Source: Pseudomonadota bacterium (GTDB taxonomy: Bacteria; Pseudomonadota; Gammaproteobacteria; Burkholderiales; Burkholderiaceae). Taken from it: DNA of 17,474 bases. Positions 7,128 to 14,464 of this stretch are shown piece after piece (within the stretch, counting starts at the first letter, position 1; each line of letters starts with the position of its first letter). The stretch covers positions 1-17,474 of the forward strand of contig JAKORH010000383.1 of the NCBI GenBank assembly GCA_029777935.1. Reading direction: 5' to 3'. A program made the position numbers and the translations under genes. Under the pieces are notes generated by a model. That model had not been told where the DNA came from, did no database searches, and worked only from the letters and a program-made list of their open reading frames with translations.

Positions 7128-7406
7128 ATGATCCTGAACTTCCGGCACAAGGGCCTCGCGCGGTTCTGGAGTCACGGATCATTGGCCGGCGTCCATGCGG
7201 AATTCGCGCCGCGGCTGGCGCGGCAACTGCGCCAGTTGAACGATACGGGCGGTCCGGCCGGCATGAACATGCCGGGATGGAAGCTGCATCCGCTGAAGGG
7301 GCGCGAGGCGGGCCGCTGGTCGGTTTGGGTGAGCGGCAACTGGCGGCTCACGTTCCGCTTCGAGGGGCGGGATGCGGCCGATATCGACCTGGAGGACTAC
7401 CACTGA
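7128..7406 (+). CDS. higB: HigB-type toxin (RelE-superfamily mRNA interferase)
   Basis: The 92-residue protein fits the HigB/Killer family of ribosome-dependent mRNA endonucleases. Visible family features are MILNFRHKGL at the start, PGWKLHPLKGREAGRWSVWV (about 50–69), and NWRLTFRFEGRDAADIDLEDYH at the C-terminus, the usual end of the RelE fold. The toxin cleaves translated mRNA when free; bound antitoxin neutralises it. The GTG at 7125 could add one Met, but ATG 7128 gives the family-standard N-terminus. Its stop codon TGA overlaps the ATG of higA by one base (TGATG), so the pair is translationally coupled. Toxin-first order is typical of hig and unlike most relBE loci. Confidence 0.93.
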   Translation: MILNFRHKGLARFWSHGSLAGVHAEFAPRLARQLRQLNDTGGPAGMNMPGWKLHPLKGREAGRWSVWVSGNWRLTFRFEGRDAADIDLEDYH

Positions 7407-7711
7407 TGAAGCGCAGGATTGGACCGATGTACGACCCGCCGCATCCGGGAGCGACGCTGCGAGAGGACGTGCTGCCGGCGCTCGGTCTGACCGTGACCGA
7501 GGCCGCGGCGCAACTCGGTGTGTCGCGCGTGATGCTGTCGCGAGTGATCAACGAGCGCTCCGGCATCAGCCCGGAGCTGGCGATCAAGCTCGAGAAGTGG
7601 CTGGACGACAAAGGCGATCATCCCGGCGTCGGCGGGCCGAGCGCCGAGACGTGGCTGGCCGGGCAGTCCGCCTACGACCTCTGGCACGCGCGTCAGCGCC
7701 TGGCGGCATGA
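7406..7711 (+). CDS. higA: HigA-type antitoxin (HTH_XRE, addiction module)
   Basis: A 101-residue protein with the HigA signature: PPHPGATLREDVLPALGLTV at the N-terminus, then a helix-turn-helix (EAAAQLGVSRVMLSRVINERSGIS, about 32–55) and LAIKLEKWL. The C-terminal part WLAGQSAYDLWHARQR is typical of the family. It should bind HigB to block the toxin and also repress the shared promoter through the palindrome at 7103–7119. The start is fixed by the one-base overlap with higB; a much longer upstream in-frame extension would read through higB and is rejected. The module lies in the accessory region behind the integrase relic, where such pairs often help hold mobile DNA in the genome. Confidence 0.94.
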   Translation: MKRRIGPMYDPPHPGATLREDVLPALGLTVTEAAAQLGVSRVMLSRVINERSGISPELAIKLEKWLDDKGDHPGVGGPSAETWLAGQSAYDLWHARQRLAA

Positions 7712-7802
7712 AGGATGCGATCGCAACGGCCGGATGCCGGCAGAGCGGCACACGACCGGGCCGCCACCTGGCTGGCGCCTGGCCACAACCGACCTGACCG
7801 GC

Positions 7803-8360
7803 ATGATGAAGCACGCAAACGACGCGGCCTTGCTCGTGGACGCCGCCGCCTTCGCGGCGGCGAAGCATCGCAATCAACGGCGCAAGGACGCCGAGGCTAG
7901 CCCGTACATCAACCACCCGCTCGAACTGGCGCGCATTCTTGCTGTTGATGGCGATGTCGCTGACGCACAGACGATCGCGGCCGCGCTGCTGCACGACACG
8001 ATCGAGGACACACAGACGACGTTCGAGGAGTTGAAGGAGCGCTTCGGCAAGGTCGTCGCTGACATCGTCGCCGAGGTCACGGACAACAAGGCACTGTCAA
8101 ATGCGGAGCGCAAGCACCTGCAAGAGGTCCACGCGCCGCACCTGACCACGCGCGCCAAGCTCGTCAAGCTGGCGGACAAGATCGCCAACGTCCGCGACGT
8201 CGCCGACAACCCTCCGGCGGATTGGTCGCTTGCTCGGCGGCAGGAATACTTCGACTGGGCGGCGCGCGTCGTAGCCGGCCTGCGCGGGACGAATGCACAG
8301 CTCGAAACGGCGTTCGATGCGGCGATGGCTGGTCGGCCAGACGCGTTGCCGGCGCGATGA
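7803..8360 (+). CDS. MESH1-type small alarmone hydrolase (HD domain, (p)ppGpp 3'-pyrophosphohydrolase)
   Basis: The 185-residue single-domain HD protein resembles metazoan MESH1/HDDC3 and bacterial stand-alone alarmone hydrolases over its whole length: AAKHRNQRRKDAEASPYINHP (20–39), AALLHDTIEDT (60–70), TDNKAL...ERKHLQ (93–107), AKLVKLADKIANVRD (118–132) and YFDWAARVVAGLRGTN near the end. The residues that bind Mn2+ in MESH1 (H35, H61, D62, D122) and its catalytic E65/D66 correspond here to H38, H64, D65, D125, E68 and D69, all kept with a constant offset of three. It should hydrolyse ppGpp/pppGpp to GDP/GTP plus pyrophosphate; MESH1 relatives can also act on NADPH. There is no synthetase domain. 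The start at 7803 (ATGATG) is tentative, as no Shine-Dalgarno sequence is visible. It follows higA by 91 bases in the accessory region. Confidence 0.9.
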   Translation: MMKHANDAALLVDAAAFAAAKHRNQRRKDAEASPYINHPLELARILAVDGDVADAQTIAAALLHDTIEDTQTTFEELKERFGKVVADIVAEVTDNKALSNAERKHLQEVHAPHLTTRAKLVKLADKIANVRDVADNPPADWSLARRQEYFDWAARVVAGLRGTNAQLETAFDAAMAGRPDALPAR

Positions 8361-8672
8361 GTATTCGTTCAGTCCGGCGGCCGATGCAAGGCTGAAGCGA
8401 ACAGCATCGCGCCCGCGTCGTGCATCAACACGCGCGGCACAGCGTCGGGACAGAAGCGGTGTGCGATCTCGTCATCGGGTGCCGATGCGTTCATGGAATT
8501 CGTTCAGTCGAAGCGGCGCAACCGCGTCGCCCCGGCGCAGGCCGGGGCCCAAGTGTCGGTCGCGAAATTGGGCCCCGGCCTGAGCCGGGCGACAGATACG
8601 ACTGAAATGCCGAGACGCTTCACGCGCACGGCTATCATTGCGCGCCGTGATGCCGCTTCGACTCCGTTCGCG
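8361..8672. other. Intergenic stretch between the alarmone hydrolase and the EamA transporter
   Basis: No supported gene. It holds a 12-base direct repeat ATTCGTTCAGTC (8363–8374 and 8498–8509, 135 bases apart), the palindromic repeat at 8526–8593 and a -10-like TATCAT (8633–8638) upstream of the transporter. The direct repeat bounds a 41-codon minus-strand frame (8369–8494) with no ribosome binding site. The right edge of the tRNA-Ser accessory region probably falls in or near this stretch, but no clear att copy was found. Confidence 0.4.
8526..8593. repeat. Dispersed palindromic repeat (GCCCCGGCCTGAGCCGGG type)
   Basis: The left arm 8526–8552 and right arm 8568–8593 are inverted copies that differ by one gap and one substitution, separated by a 15-base loop. 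The arms read GTCGCCCCGGCGCAGGCCGG... and ...CCGGCCTGAGCCGGGCGAC. This kind of CCGGGGC palindrome occurs repeatedly between genes of many proteobacteria. It lies inside a spurious upstream extension of the transporter frame, which argues that the transporter starts after it. Confidence 0.8.
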
Positions 8673-9563
8673 ATGAGCGCGGATTCCGCCGGGCCGCCGG
8701 GTCAGCACACGATGCGCGGCATCGTGCTGATCATGGCGGCGGTGGCGATGTTCACCGCGCTGGACACGATCGCCAAGTACCTGGCGCGCTTCTATCCGGT
8801 GCCGGGCATCGTGTGGGCGCGCTATGCGTTCCACCTGCTGCTGGTGATCCTGTTCCTGGGGCCGCGGCTGCGCGGCCGGCTGGTGCGCACGCAGCGGCTC
8901 GGACTGCAGCTCGTGCGCGGCGTGGTGCTCGCGGGCTCGAGCCTGTTCTTCGTCGGCGCGCTGAAGTTCATGCCGATCGCGGAGGCCTCGTCGATCACCT
9001 TGATCGGGCCGGTGCTGGTCACGCTCGGTGCGGCGATCTTCCTCGAGGAGCGGATCGAGCCGGCGCGCTGGCTCGCGGTCGGCGCGGGCTTTGTCGGCGT
9101 GCTGATCATCATCCGTCCCGGCAGCGGCGTGTTCAGCGCGATGGCGCTGCTGCCGCTGGGCACGGCGGTGTGTTTTGCCGCCTATCACGTGCTGACGCGC
9201 AAGCTGGCCGGGGTCGAAAACCCGTACACCACACTCTTCTACTCGGGCCTGGTCGGCACCGTGATGCTGGCGGTTGTGCTGCCGTTCGCATGGATGGCGC
9301 CGGCCACGCCGCTGCACGCGGCGCTGATGGTGCTGATGGGGCTGCTCGGCGGCGGCAGCCACCTCGTGCTGATCCGCGCTTACGAACACTCGCCGGCATC
9401 CCGGCTCGCGCCGTTCTCGTACACGCAGTTGGGCTGGGTGCTGCTGGCCGGCTACGCGGTGTTCGGCGACTTTCCCGATCGCTGGTCGCTCGCCGGCATC
9501 GCGGTGATCGCGGCCAGCGCGCTGTACATCGCGACCCACCAGCGCCTCGGCGCGACGCGGTAG
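8673..9563 (+). CDS. DMT-superfamily transporter (EamA family)
   Basis: A very hydrophobic 296-residue protein with about ten membrane helices arranged as two EamA repeats (roughly residues 15–145 and 155–290). Typical markers are FTALDTIAKYLARF near the start, WARYAFHLLL, GALKFMPIAEASSITLIGPVLVTLGAAIFLEERI at the end of repeat one and HSPASRLAPFSYTQLGWVLLAGYAVFGDFPDRWSLAGIAVI at the end of repeat two. Members are inner-membrane exporters or importers of metabolites; the substrate cannot be told from sequence. An in-frame ATG at 8493 exists, but the extension runs through an intergenic palindrome, so 8673 is preferred (8712 is an alternative). It converges with the protease gene, 34 bases away. 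Confidence 0.9.
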   Translation: MSADSAGPPGQHTMRGIVLIMAAVAMFTALDTIAKYLARFYPVPGIVWARYAFHLLLVILFLGPRLRGRLVRTQRLGLQLVRGVVLAGSSLFFVGALKFMPIAEASSITLIGPVLVTLGAAIFLEERIEPARWLAVGAGFVGVLIIIRPGSGVFSAMALLPLGTAVCFAAYHVLTRKLAGVENPYTTLFYSGLVGTVMLAVVLPFAWMAPATPLHAALMVLMGLLGGGSHLVLIRAYEHSPASRLAPFSYTQLGWVLLAGYAVFGDFPDRWSLAGIAVIAASALYIATHQRLGATR

Positions 9564-9597
9564 AGCGCGTGCCGGATGGCCGCGCCTGGAATTTGAC

Positions 9598-10611
9598 TCA
9601 GCGCGCGGCGCGCAGCTCGAGCCCGGCATCGGTCTGGCGGATGTCGAGCGACTGCAGCAGCGACATGCCGAGCAGCGGACGGTCGAGCTCGGACAGCGCG
9701 ATGACTTTCACGTCGTCGGCGAAGAACGGGCCGAACCCCAGCCGCCTGGCCCGGATCGCGTAGCCGGTCGCGCGCCCGTTGGCCGTGTTCGAAACGACTT
9801 CCGGCCCCGAGTAGTAGCCGAGCCGCCGCGCCAGTTCGGCGGGAATCGCGACGCCGGTAGCGCCCGTGTCGATCATGAACCGTACCGGCAGGCCTTCGAT
9901 CGTTCCGTCGAGGTAGTAATGGCCGTCCGCTGCGCGCGTAATCAGGAGTCCGCCGCCGGGAATGGAACGCGCCGAACCAAAATCGCCATACAGCGGCGTG
10001 TTCGACAGCACCGGCCGGTCGGAGGTGTGAAGCACGAAGCCGCCGGGCCGCGCGTCCGGGTCGATGTAGATCGAGAGCATCGACGTGGGCACGATCTGCA
10101 GGCTGTTGGTGACGATCGTGCGTTGCTCGCGCACGAAGGCAGCCGAGGCCGCGCACCACGCGGCGCCGTGGCGAAGGCGCCAGCCGTACGCGCCGGCCGG
10201 CAGCGGTACGGTCGCCGCCCCGTTGGCCGGCACTGCGATGCTGATCAGCACCTGTTCGCCCGCGAGCAGGTCGACCATGCGATCGACCGGCGTGCGGTTG
10301 ACGAACTGCGTGGCCGATGACGGTTGACCATCGATGAGCGCGCCGCCGGCCGGGAGGATGGCGCCGGCGGCCGGAAACGGATCGGAGCACGCCGGGTTCA
10401 GCCGCTGCGGAATCGTCCCGCCCGGCACGACCGCGCCCGGCGCGCGCTGCCGCCACAGGATCGCGGCGAGAACGACGAGGACCAGCATGAGCAGCAGCAG
10501 GCCGCGGCCGCGCGACGGCGGCGCGGTGCGCGCACGCCGCGTCGAACGCGGATCATCCGGATGCAAGCGGTCGCGGCGTTCGCGCCACCAGTCGCGGTCC
10601 TGCACGCCCAT
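9598..10611 (-). CDS. Membrane-anchored retropepsin-like aspartic protease (clan AA, TIGR02281-like)
   Basis: The 337-residue protein has an arginine-rich cytoplasmic N-terminus, one membrane anchor at about 37–53 (GLLLLMLVLVVLAAILW) and a C-terminal retropepsin-like domain (228–335). The domain begins GHYYLDGTIEGLPVRFMIDTGATGVAIP, with active-site motif D248-T249-G250, and ends with LLGMSLLQSLDIRQTDAGLEL; a single such domain would have to dimerise. The region between (about 75–225) is not recognised; IYIDPDARPGGFVLHTSDRPVLSN falls in it. The family is common in proteobacteria as periplasm-facing TIGR02281 proteins of unknown substrate. AAGGGAA about 8 bases upstream of the start gives a modest ribosome binding site. 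It is transcribed away from the malic enzyme gene, with a palindromic repeat between the two. Confidence 0.87.
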   Translation of the reverse strand: MGVQDRDWWRERRDRLHPDDPRSTRRARTAPPSRGRGLLLLMLVLVVLAAILWRQRAPGAVVPGGTIPQRLNPACSDPFPAAGAILPAGGALIDGQPSSATQFVNRTPVDRMVDLLAGEQVLISIAVPANGAATVPLPAGAYGWRLRHGAAWCAASAAFVREQRTIVTNSLQIVPTSMLSIYIDPDARPGGFVLHTSDRPVLSNTPLYGDFGSARSIPGGGLLITRAADGHYYLDGTIEGLPVRFMIDTGATGVAIPAELARRLGYYSGPEVVSNTANGRATGYAIRARRLGFGPFFADDVKVIALSELDRPLLGMSLLQSLDIRQTDAGLELRAAR

Positions 10612-10691
10612 ACTGAAGTTCCCTTCGGCAGTCGAACCGTGGCGAGCATATCGAGCTTCCAGCAGTCGGATGACGGCGCTTGCCTAGGGAA

Positions 10692-10768
10692 GTGTCATTC
10701 CCGCGGAAGCGGGAATCCAGCGCCTTTCGCCGCACGGCACTGGATCCCCGCTTTCGCGGGGATGACAC
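10692..10768. repeat. Dispersed palindromic repeat (GTCATTCCCGCGAAAGCGGGAATCCAG type)
   Basis: Two 29-base arms (10692–10720 and 10740–10768) are inverted copies matching at 26 of 29 positions around a 19-base loop. Each arm also contains its own small hairpin (CCCGC...GCGGG). The arm sequence is a widely seen intergenic repeat of proteobacteria. It sits between divergently transcribed genes, so it cannot act as a terminator for either of them; it probably moved in as a miniature repeat element. Confidence 0.85.
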
Positions 10769-10826
10769 AGCGCGTGCCGCGTCGTCCTCGCGAAGTAGGG
10801 GACCCATCGACTTTCACTCGAAGCCG

Positions 10827-10839
10827 CTGGATCCCCGCT
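10827..10839 (+). repeat. Truncated extra copy of the GTCATTCCCGC-type repeat arm
   Basis: The 13 bases CTGGATCCCCGCT repeat 10740–10752 exactly, 87 bases further on, and the similarity then breaks off. This looks like the surviving edge of a second repeat unit that decayed or was cut. A chance match cannot be excluded at this length. Confidence 0.45.
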
Positions 10840-10921
10840 GGAGCCTGCCAAATCGCAATCTCCGATCGTGCGGAATCCCTACGATTTGATCGTGTCAACG
10901 CGGCTGGGGGAAGGCGGCGCA

Positions 10922-12589
10922 ATGACGAACGTTCTGCATGATCCGCTGGCCAACAAGGGCACCGCGTTTTCGCTCGAAGAGCGCGAGCGTCTCGGCCTCA
11001 CCGGTTTCCTTCCGCCGCGCGTCGAGAGCATCGACGAGCAGGCTGCGCGCGTGCTGGCGGCGGTGCGCGCAAAGGCGGCGCCGCTCGACAAGTACTGCTA
11101 CCTGGCCGCGCTTCAGAACGAGAACGAAACGCTGTTTTTCCGCACGCTGATCGACAACCTGGCCGAGCTGGTGCCGATCGTCTACACGCCGACGGTCGGG
11201 CAGGCATGCCTCGACTGGAGCCGGATCTACGAGCGGCCGCGCGGGCTGTACCTGACGCCGCGCGAGCGCGGCCGTATCCGCGACGTGCTGCGGCGCTGGC
11301 CACGCAAGGAGGTCGGCATCATCGTCGTCACCGACGGCGGGCGCATCCTGGGGCTGGGCGACCTGGGCGCCAACGGCATGGGCATCCCGATCGGCAAGCT
11401 GGCGCTGTACGTCGCATGCGCGGGCGTCGACCCGGCGCGGTGCCTGCCGGTCATGCTCGACGTCGGCACGGATACCGCGTCCGTGCGCGACGACCCGCTG
11501 TACCTGGGACTGCGGGCGCCGCGGACCGGCGAGGCCGAATTCGATGCGCTGGTCGAGGAATTCATCGCTGCCGCGCAGGAGATCTTCCCCGGCGTGCTGG
11601 TGCAGTTCGAGGACTTCGCCAACGTCAACGCGTTCCGGCTGCTGGCGCGCTACCGCGACCGGGTCCCGTCGTTCAACGACGACATCCAGGGCACGGGCGC
11701 GATGGGCCTCGCAGGTGTGCTGGCCGCGTTGCGCATCACCGGAGGGGCGCTGGCGGAACAGCGCTTCCTGTTCTTCGGCGCCGGCGAGGCCAATGTCGGC
11801 ATCGGCACGATCGTCGCCGCGGCTCTGCAGCGCGCCGGCCTGTCGCCCGGCGAGGCGCGGCGACACTGCTGGTTCATCGACAGCAAAGGACTGGTGACGA
11901 CCGCGCGCCCCGGTCTGGCTGCGCACAAGCGGCCGTTCGCGCAGGAGCACGCGCCGGTGGCCGATCTGCAGGCGGCGGTGGAGGCGATCCGGCCGACGTT
12001 TCTGATCGGCGCCAGCGGACAGAGCGGTGCTTTCAGCGAGCCGGTGCTCGCCACGATGGCGCGGGGCGTTGCGCGCCCGGTGGTCTTTGCGCTGTCCAAT
12101 CCCACCTCGAAGGCCGAATGCACGGCCGAGCAGGTCTACCGGGCCACGCAGGGACACGCGATCTTCGCCAGCGGCAGCCCGTTCGCGCCGGTGACCCTGG
12201 ACGGCCGCACGTTCGTCACGGGGCAGGGCAACAACTCCCACGTCTTCCCGGGCATCGGGCTCGCCGTCCTCGCATGCCGGATGACGCGCGTGACCGACGA
12301 GATGTATTTCGCCGCCGCGCACTCGCTGGCCGAGCAGGTGAGCGGCGAGGATCTGGCGGCGGGCTGCATCTTCCCGCCCGCGTCGCGAATGCGGGACGTA
12401 TCGGCGGCGGTGGCCACCGCGGTGGCGGAAGTGGGCTACGCGCAGGGGCTGGCGCTCGCCCCGCGGCCGGCCGACCTCGCCGCGCACATCCGCGCCAGCC
12501 GCTACCGCGCCGCCTACGCGGATTCGCGCCATGACTCGCCGCAGACTTCTGCTGGGTCAATTCGTGCGATTGGAGAAGTGGCAACCTGA
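10922..12589 (+). CDS. maeA: NAD-dependent malic enzyme (malate dehydrogenase, oxaloacetate-decarboxylating)
   Basis: The enzyme converts malate to pyruvate and CO2 with reduction of NAD(P), linking the TCA cycle to pyruvate. At 555 residues without a phosphotransacetylase-like tail it matches the E. coli MaeA/eukaryotic class. Visible are NKGTAFSLEERERLGL (11–26), LVPIVYTPTVG (Y88, catalytic), DGGRILGLGDLGANGMGIPIGKL (K159), VQFEDFAN (E230/D231, metal), FNDDIQGT (D253/D254, metal) and the Rossmann loop FFGAGEANVGI (284–294). GNNSHVFPGIGL follows late in the protein. The start at 10922 is chosen over 10868 because GGGGGAAGG lies just before it and the family N-terminus begins there. About 20 residues after RYRAAYA look like an unusual tail. 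NAD versus NADP preference is inferred from family only. Confidence 0.94.
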   Translation: MTNVLHDPLANKGTAFSLEERERLGLTGFLPPRVESIDEQAARVLAAVRAKAAPLDKYCYLAALQNENETLFFRTLIDNLAELVPIVYTPTVGQACLDWSRIYERPRGLYLTPRERGRIRDVLRRWPRKEVGIIVVTDGGRILGLGDLGANGMGIPIGKLALYVACAGVDPARCLPVMLDVGTDTASVRDDPLYLGLRAPRTGEAEFDALVEEFIAAAQEIFPGVLVQFEDFANVNAFRLLARYRDRVPSFNDDIQGTGAMGLAGVLAALRITGGALAEQRFLFFGAGEANVGIGTIVAAALQRAGLSPGEARRHCWFIDSKGLVTTARPGLAAHKRPFAQEHAPVADLQAAVEAIRPTFLIGASGQSGAFSEPVLATMARGVARPVVFALSNPTSKAECTAEQVYRATQGHAIFASGSPFAPVTLDGRTFVTGQGNNSHVFPGIGLAVLACRMTRVTDEMYFAAAHSLAEQVSGEDLAAGCIFPPASRMRDVSAAVATAVAEVGYAQGLALAPRPADLAAHIRASRYRAAYADSRHDSPQTSAGSIRAIGEVAT

Positions 12590-12624
12590 GTAATGAGGAA
12601 TTTCGGGGAACAGAGGAGCGGAAG

Positions 12625-14340
12625 ATGGAAAAGGTCTGGCTGAAGCAGTACCCGCCGGGCATTCCGGCGGACGTGAACGTCGGCGAGTACGCCTCGCTGA
12701 AGGAGATCATCGAGCAAAGCTGCGCCCGCTTCGGCGATCTGCCTGCGTACGGCAACATGGGCGTGTCGATCAGCTTTCGCGAGCTCGACCGCCTGAGCAG
12801 CGCGTTCGGCGCCTACTTGCAGCAGGTGCTGGGCATGAAGAAGGGCGAGCGCGTCGCGATCATGATGCCGAACCTGCTGCAGTACCCGGTGGCGCTCTAC
12901 GGCGCGCTGCGCGCCGGGCTCACCGTCGTCAACACCAATCCGCAGTACACGCCGCGCGAGCTCGAGCACCAGATGAAAGACTCGGGCGCCACTGCGATCG
13001 TGGTGCTGGAGAACTTCGCCCACACTCTGCAGCAGGTGCTGCCGCGCACGTCGCTCAAGCACGTGATCGCGACGCAGGTCGGCGACCTCTTCCCGCCGGT
13101 GAAGGCGCTGATCACCAACCTCGTGGTCAAGCACGTGAAGAAGATGGTGCCCGACTGGCACATCGCCAACACGACGCCGTTCAACGCGGCGCTGCGGCTG
13201 GGACGCGAGAAGACGCTCGCCGCTGTGCCAGTCGCGCGAGACGACCTCGCGTTTCTGCAGTACACCGGCGGCACCACCGGCGTGGCCAAGGGCGCGATGC
13301 TCAACCACGGCAACATGGTCGCGAACGTGCTGCAGGTCAACGCGTGGGCCGCGCGCGATCTGCAGGAAGGCAAGGAAACCGCGATCCTGCCGCTGCCGCT
13401 GTATCACGTGTACGCGCTGACGATGAACCTCGCGTTCATGCGCCTCGGAGTGCACACGATCCTGATCACCAACCCGCGCGACCTGCCGGCGTTCGTCGAC
13501 ACGCTGAAGAAGACGCCGTTCACCGCGATCATCGGCGTCAACACGTTGTACAACGCGCTGCTGAACGCGCCGGGCTTCGCGGAGTTGAACCTGCGCACGC
13601 TGAAGCTGACCTCGGCCGGAGGCATGGCGGTGCAGCGCGCGGTGGCCGAGAAATGGAAGCAGGTCACCGGCGTGCCGATCGTCGAGGGCTATGGGCTGAC
13701 CGAAACCTCGCCGGTGGCGATCGCCAACGCGCTGGACATCAAGGACTGGACCGGAACCATCGGAATGCCGATCCCGTCCACCGAGGCCGCGGTGCTCGAC
13801 GAGGAGGGCGGCGAAGTTCCGATCGGTCAGATGGGCGAGATCTGCATCCGCGGCCCGCAGGTGATGAAGGGCTACTGGCAGCGCCCGGACGAGACGAAGA
13901 AGGTGTTCACGAACGACGGGTGGTTCCGCACCGGCGACATGGGGATCATGGACGAGCGCGGTTATTTCCGCATCACCGACCGCAAGAAGGACATGATCAT
14001 CGTGTCCGGCTTCAAGGTGTTCCCGAACGAGATCGAGGACGTCGCCACGATGCACGCTGGCGTGCTCGAAGCGGCGGCGATCGGCGTGCCGGACCAGAAG
14101 TCGGGCGAAGCCGTCAGGCTGGTCGTGGTGCCGAAGGATCCGGCGCTCACCTCGGCCGACGTGCTTGCGCATTGCCGCCAGCACCTGACCGGTTACAAGG
14201 TGCCGAAGTCCGTCGAACTGCGCAGCGAGCCGCTGCCGAAGAGCAACATCGGCAAGGTGCTGCGCCGCCTGCTGCGCGACGCGGCGCTGAAGCCAGCGGC
14301 GGAAGGCCAGCCGGCCAAGGAGGTCGCGACCGCTGGCTGA
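12625..14340 (+). CDS. fadD: Long-chain fatty acid–CoA ligase
   Basis: The 571-residue enzyme activates long-chain fatty acids with ATP and CoA through an acyl-adenylate, feeding beta-oxidation at the inner face of the membrane. ANL-superfamily motifs in order: YTGGTTGVAKGA (213–224, ATP loop), YGLTETSP (356–363), DGWFRTGD (431–438), and the fatty-acyl-CoA synthetase signature beginning DRKKDMIIVSGFKVFPNEIE (452–471). The C-terminal KSNIGKVLRR carries the adenylation lysine. Close agreement with E. coli FadD around the signature supports the symbol rather than a short-chain ligase. GAGGAGC (12613–12619) gives a strong ribosome binding site 5 bases before the ATG. It starts 35 bases after the malic enzyme stop, so co-transcription is plausible. 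tRNA-Arg follows. Confidence 0.95.
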   Translation: MEKVWLKQYPPGIPADVNVGEYASLKEIIEQSCARFGDLPAYGNMGVSISFRELDRLSSAFGAYLQQVLGMKKGERVAIMMPNLLQYPVALYGALRAGLTVVNTNPQYTPRELEHQMKDSGATAIVVLENFAHTLQQVLPRTSLKHVIATQVGDLFPPVKALITNLVVKHVKKMVPDWHIANTTPFNAALRLGREKTLAAVPVARDDLAFLQYTGGTTGVAKGAMLNHGNMVANVLQVNAWAARDLQEGKETAILPLPLYHVYALTMNLAFMRLGVHTILITNPRDLPAFVDTLKKTPFTAIIGVNTLYNALLNAPGFAELNLRTLKLTSAGGMAVQRAVAEKWKQVTGVPIVEGYGLTETSPVAIANALDIKDWTGTIGMPIPSTEAAVLDEEGGEVPIGQMGEICIRGPQVMKGYWQRPDETKKVFTNDGWFRTGDMGIMDERGYFRITDRKKDMIIVSGFKVFPNEIEDVATMHAGVLEAAAIGVPDQKSGEAVRLVVVPKDPALTSADVLAHCRQHLTGYKVPKSVELRSEPLPKSNIGKVLRRLLRDAALKPAAEGQPAKEVATAG

Positions 14341-14370
14341 AAGCAGCGGCGGGCGGGCGCGCGGCTCCGG

Positions 14371-14376
14371 TATACT
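14371..14376 (+). promoter_or_regulatory. Candidate tRNA-Arg promoter -10 box
   Basis: TATACT (5 of 6 to TATAAT) lies 10 bases before the mature tRNA-Arg 5' end. No good -35 hexamer is seen at the expected distance, and the upstream DNA is very GC-rich. The position is right for a tRNA promoter. Confidence 0.5.
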
Positions 14377-14386
14377 CCGCCCCCTC

Positions 14387-14463
14387 GCGCCCGTAGCTCA
14401 GTTGGATAGAGTACTTGGCTACGAACCAAGGGGTCGTGGGTTCGAATCCTGCCGGGCGCGCCA
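14387..14463 (+). tRNA. tRNA-Arg (anticodon ACG)
   Basis: A 77-base cloverleaf: acceptor GCGCCCG pairs with CGGGCGC, then discriminator G and encoded CCA. The D arm contains AGCTCAGTTGGATAGAGT. The anticodon stem CTTGG/CCAAG holds the loop CTACGAA with anticodon ACG (14421–14423), whose A34 is normally edited to inosine by TadA. The T arm reads GTGGGTTCGAATCCTGC, with one imperfect pair. The integrase gene ends one base after the CCA, so the 3' half of this tRNA is the probable attachment site of the element to its right. Confidence 0.97.
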
Positions 14464-14464
14464 T

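Noticed and set aside
7708..7797. Short frame overlapping the higA stop (ATGA)
   Set aside because: Only 29 codons with no similarity; the overlap with the stop is probably accidental.
8369..8494. 41-codon minus-strand frame bounded by the ATTCGTTCAGTC direct repeat
   Set aside because: No ribosome binding site and no recognisable family; kept only as a note in the intergenic entry.
8493..8672. 60-codon N-terminal extension of the EamA transporter
   Set aside because: It reads through the palindromic repeat at 8526–8593 and has no transporter similarity.
10868..10921. Upstream ATG for the malic enzyme, 18 codons earlier
   Set aside because: No ribosome binding site, no family similarity in the extra residues; the ATG at 10922 follows GGGGGAAGG.
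10895..14184. Long minus-strand frames (545 and 556 codons) opposite the malic enzyme and fadD genes
   Set aside because: Antisense shadows caused by codon bias; the plus-strand genes carry complete catalytic motifs.
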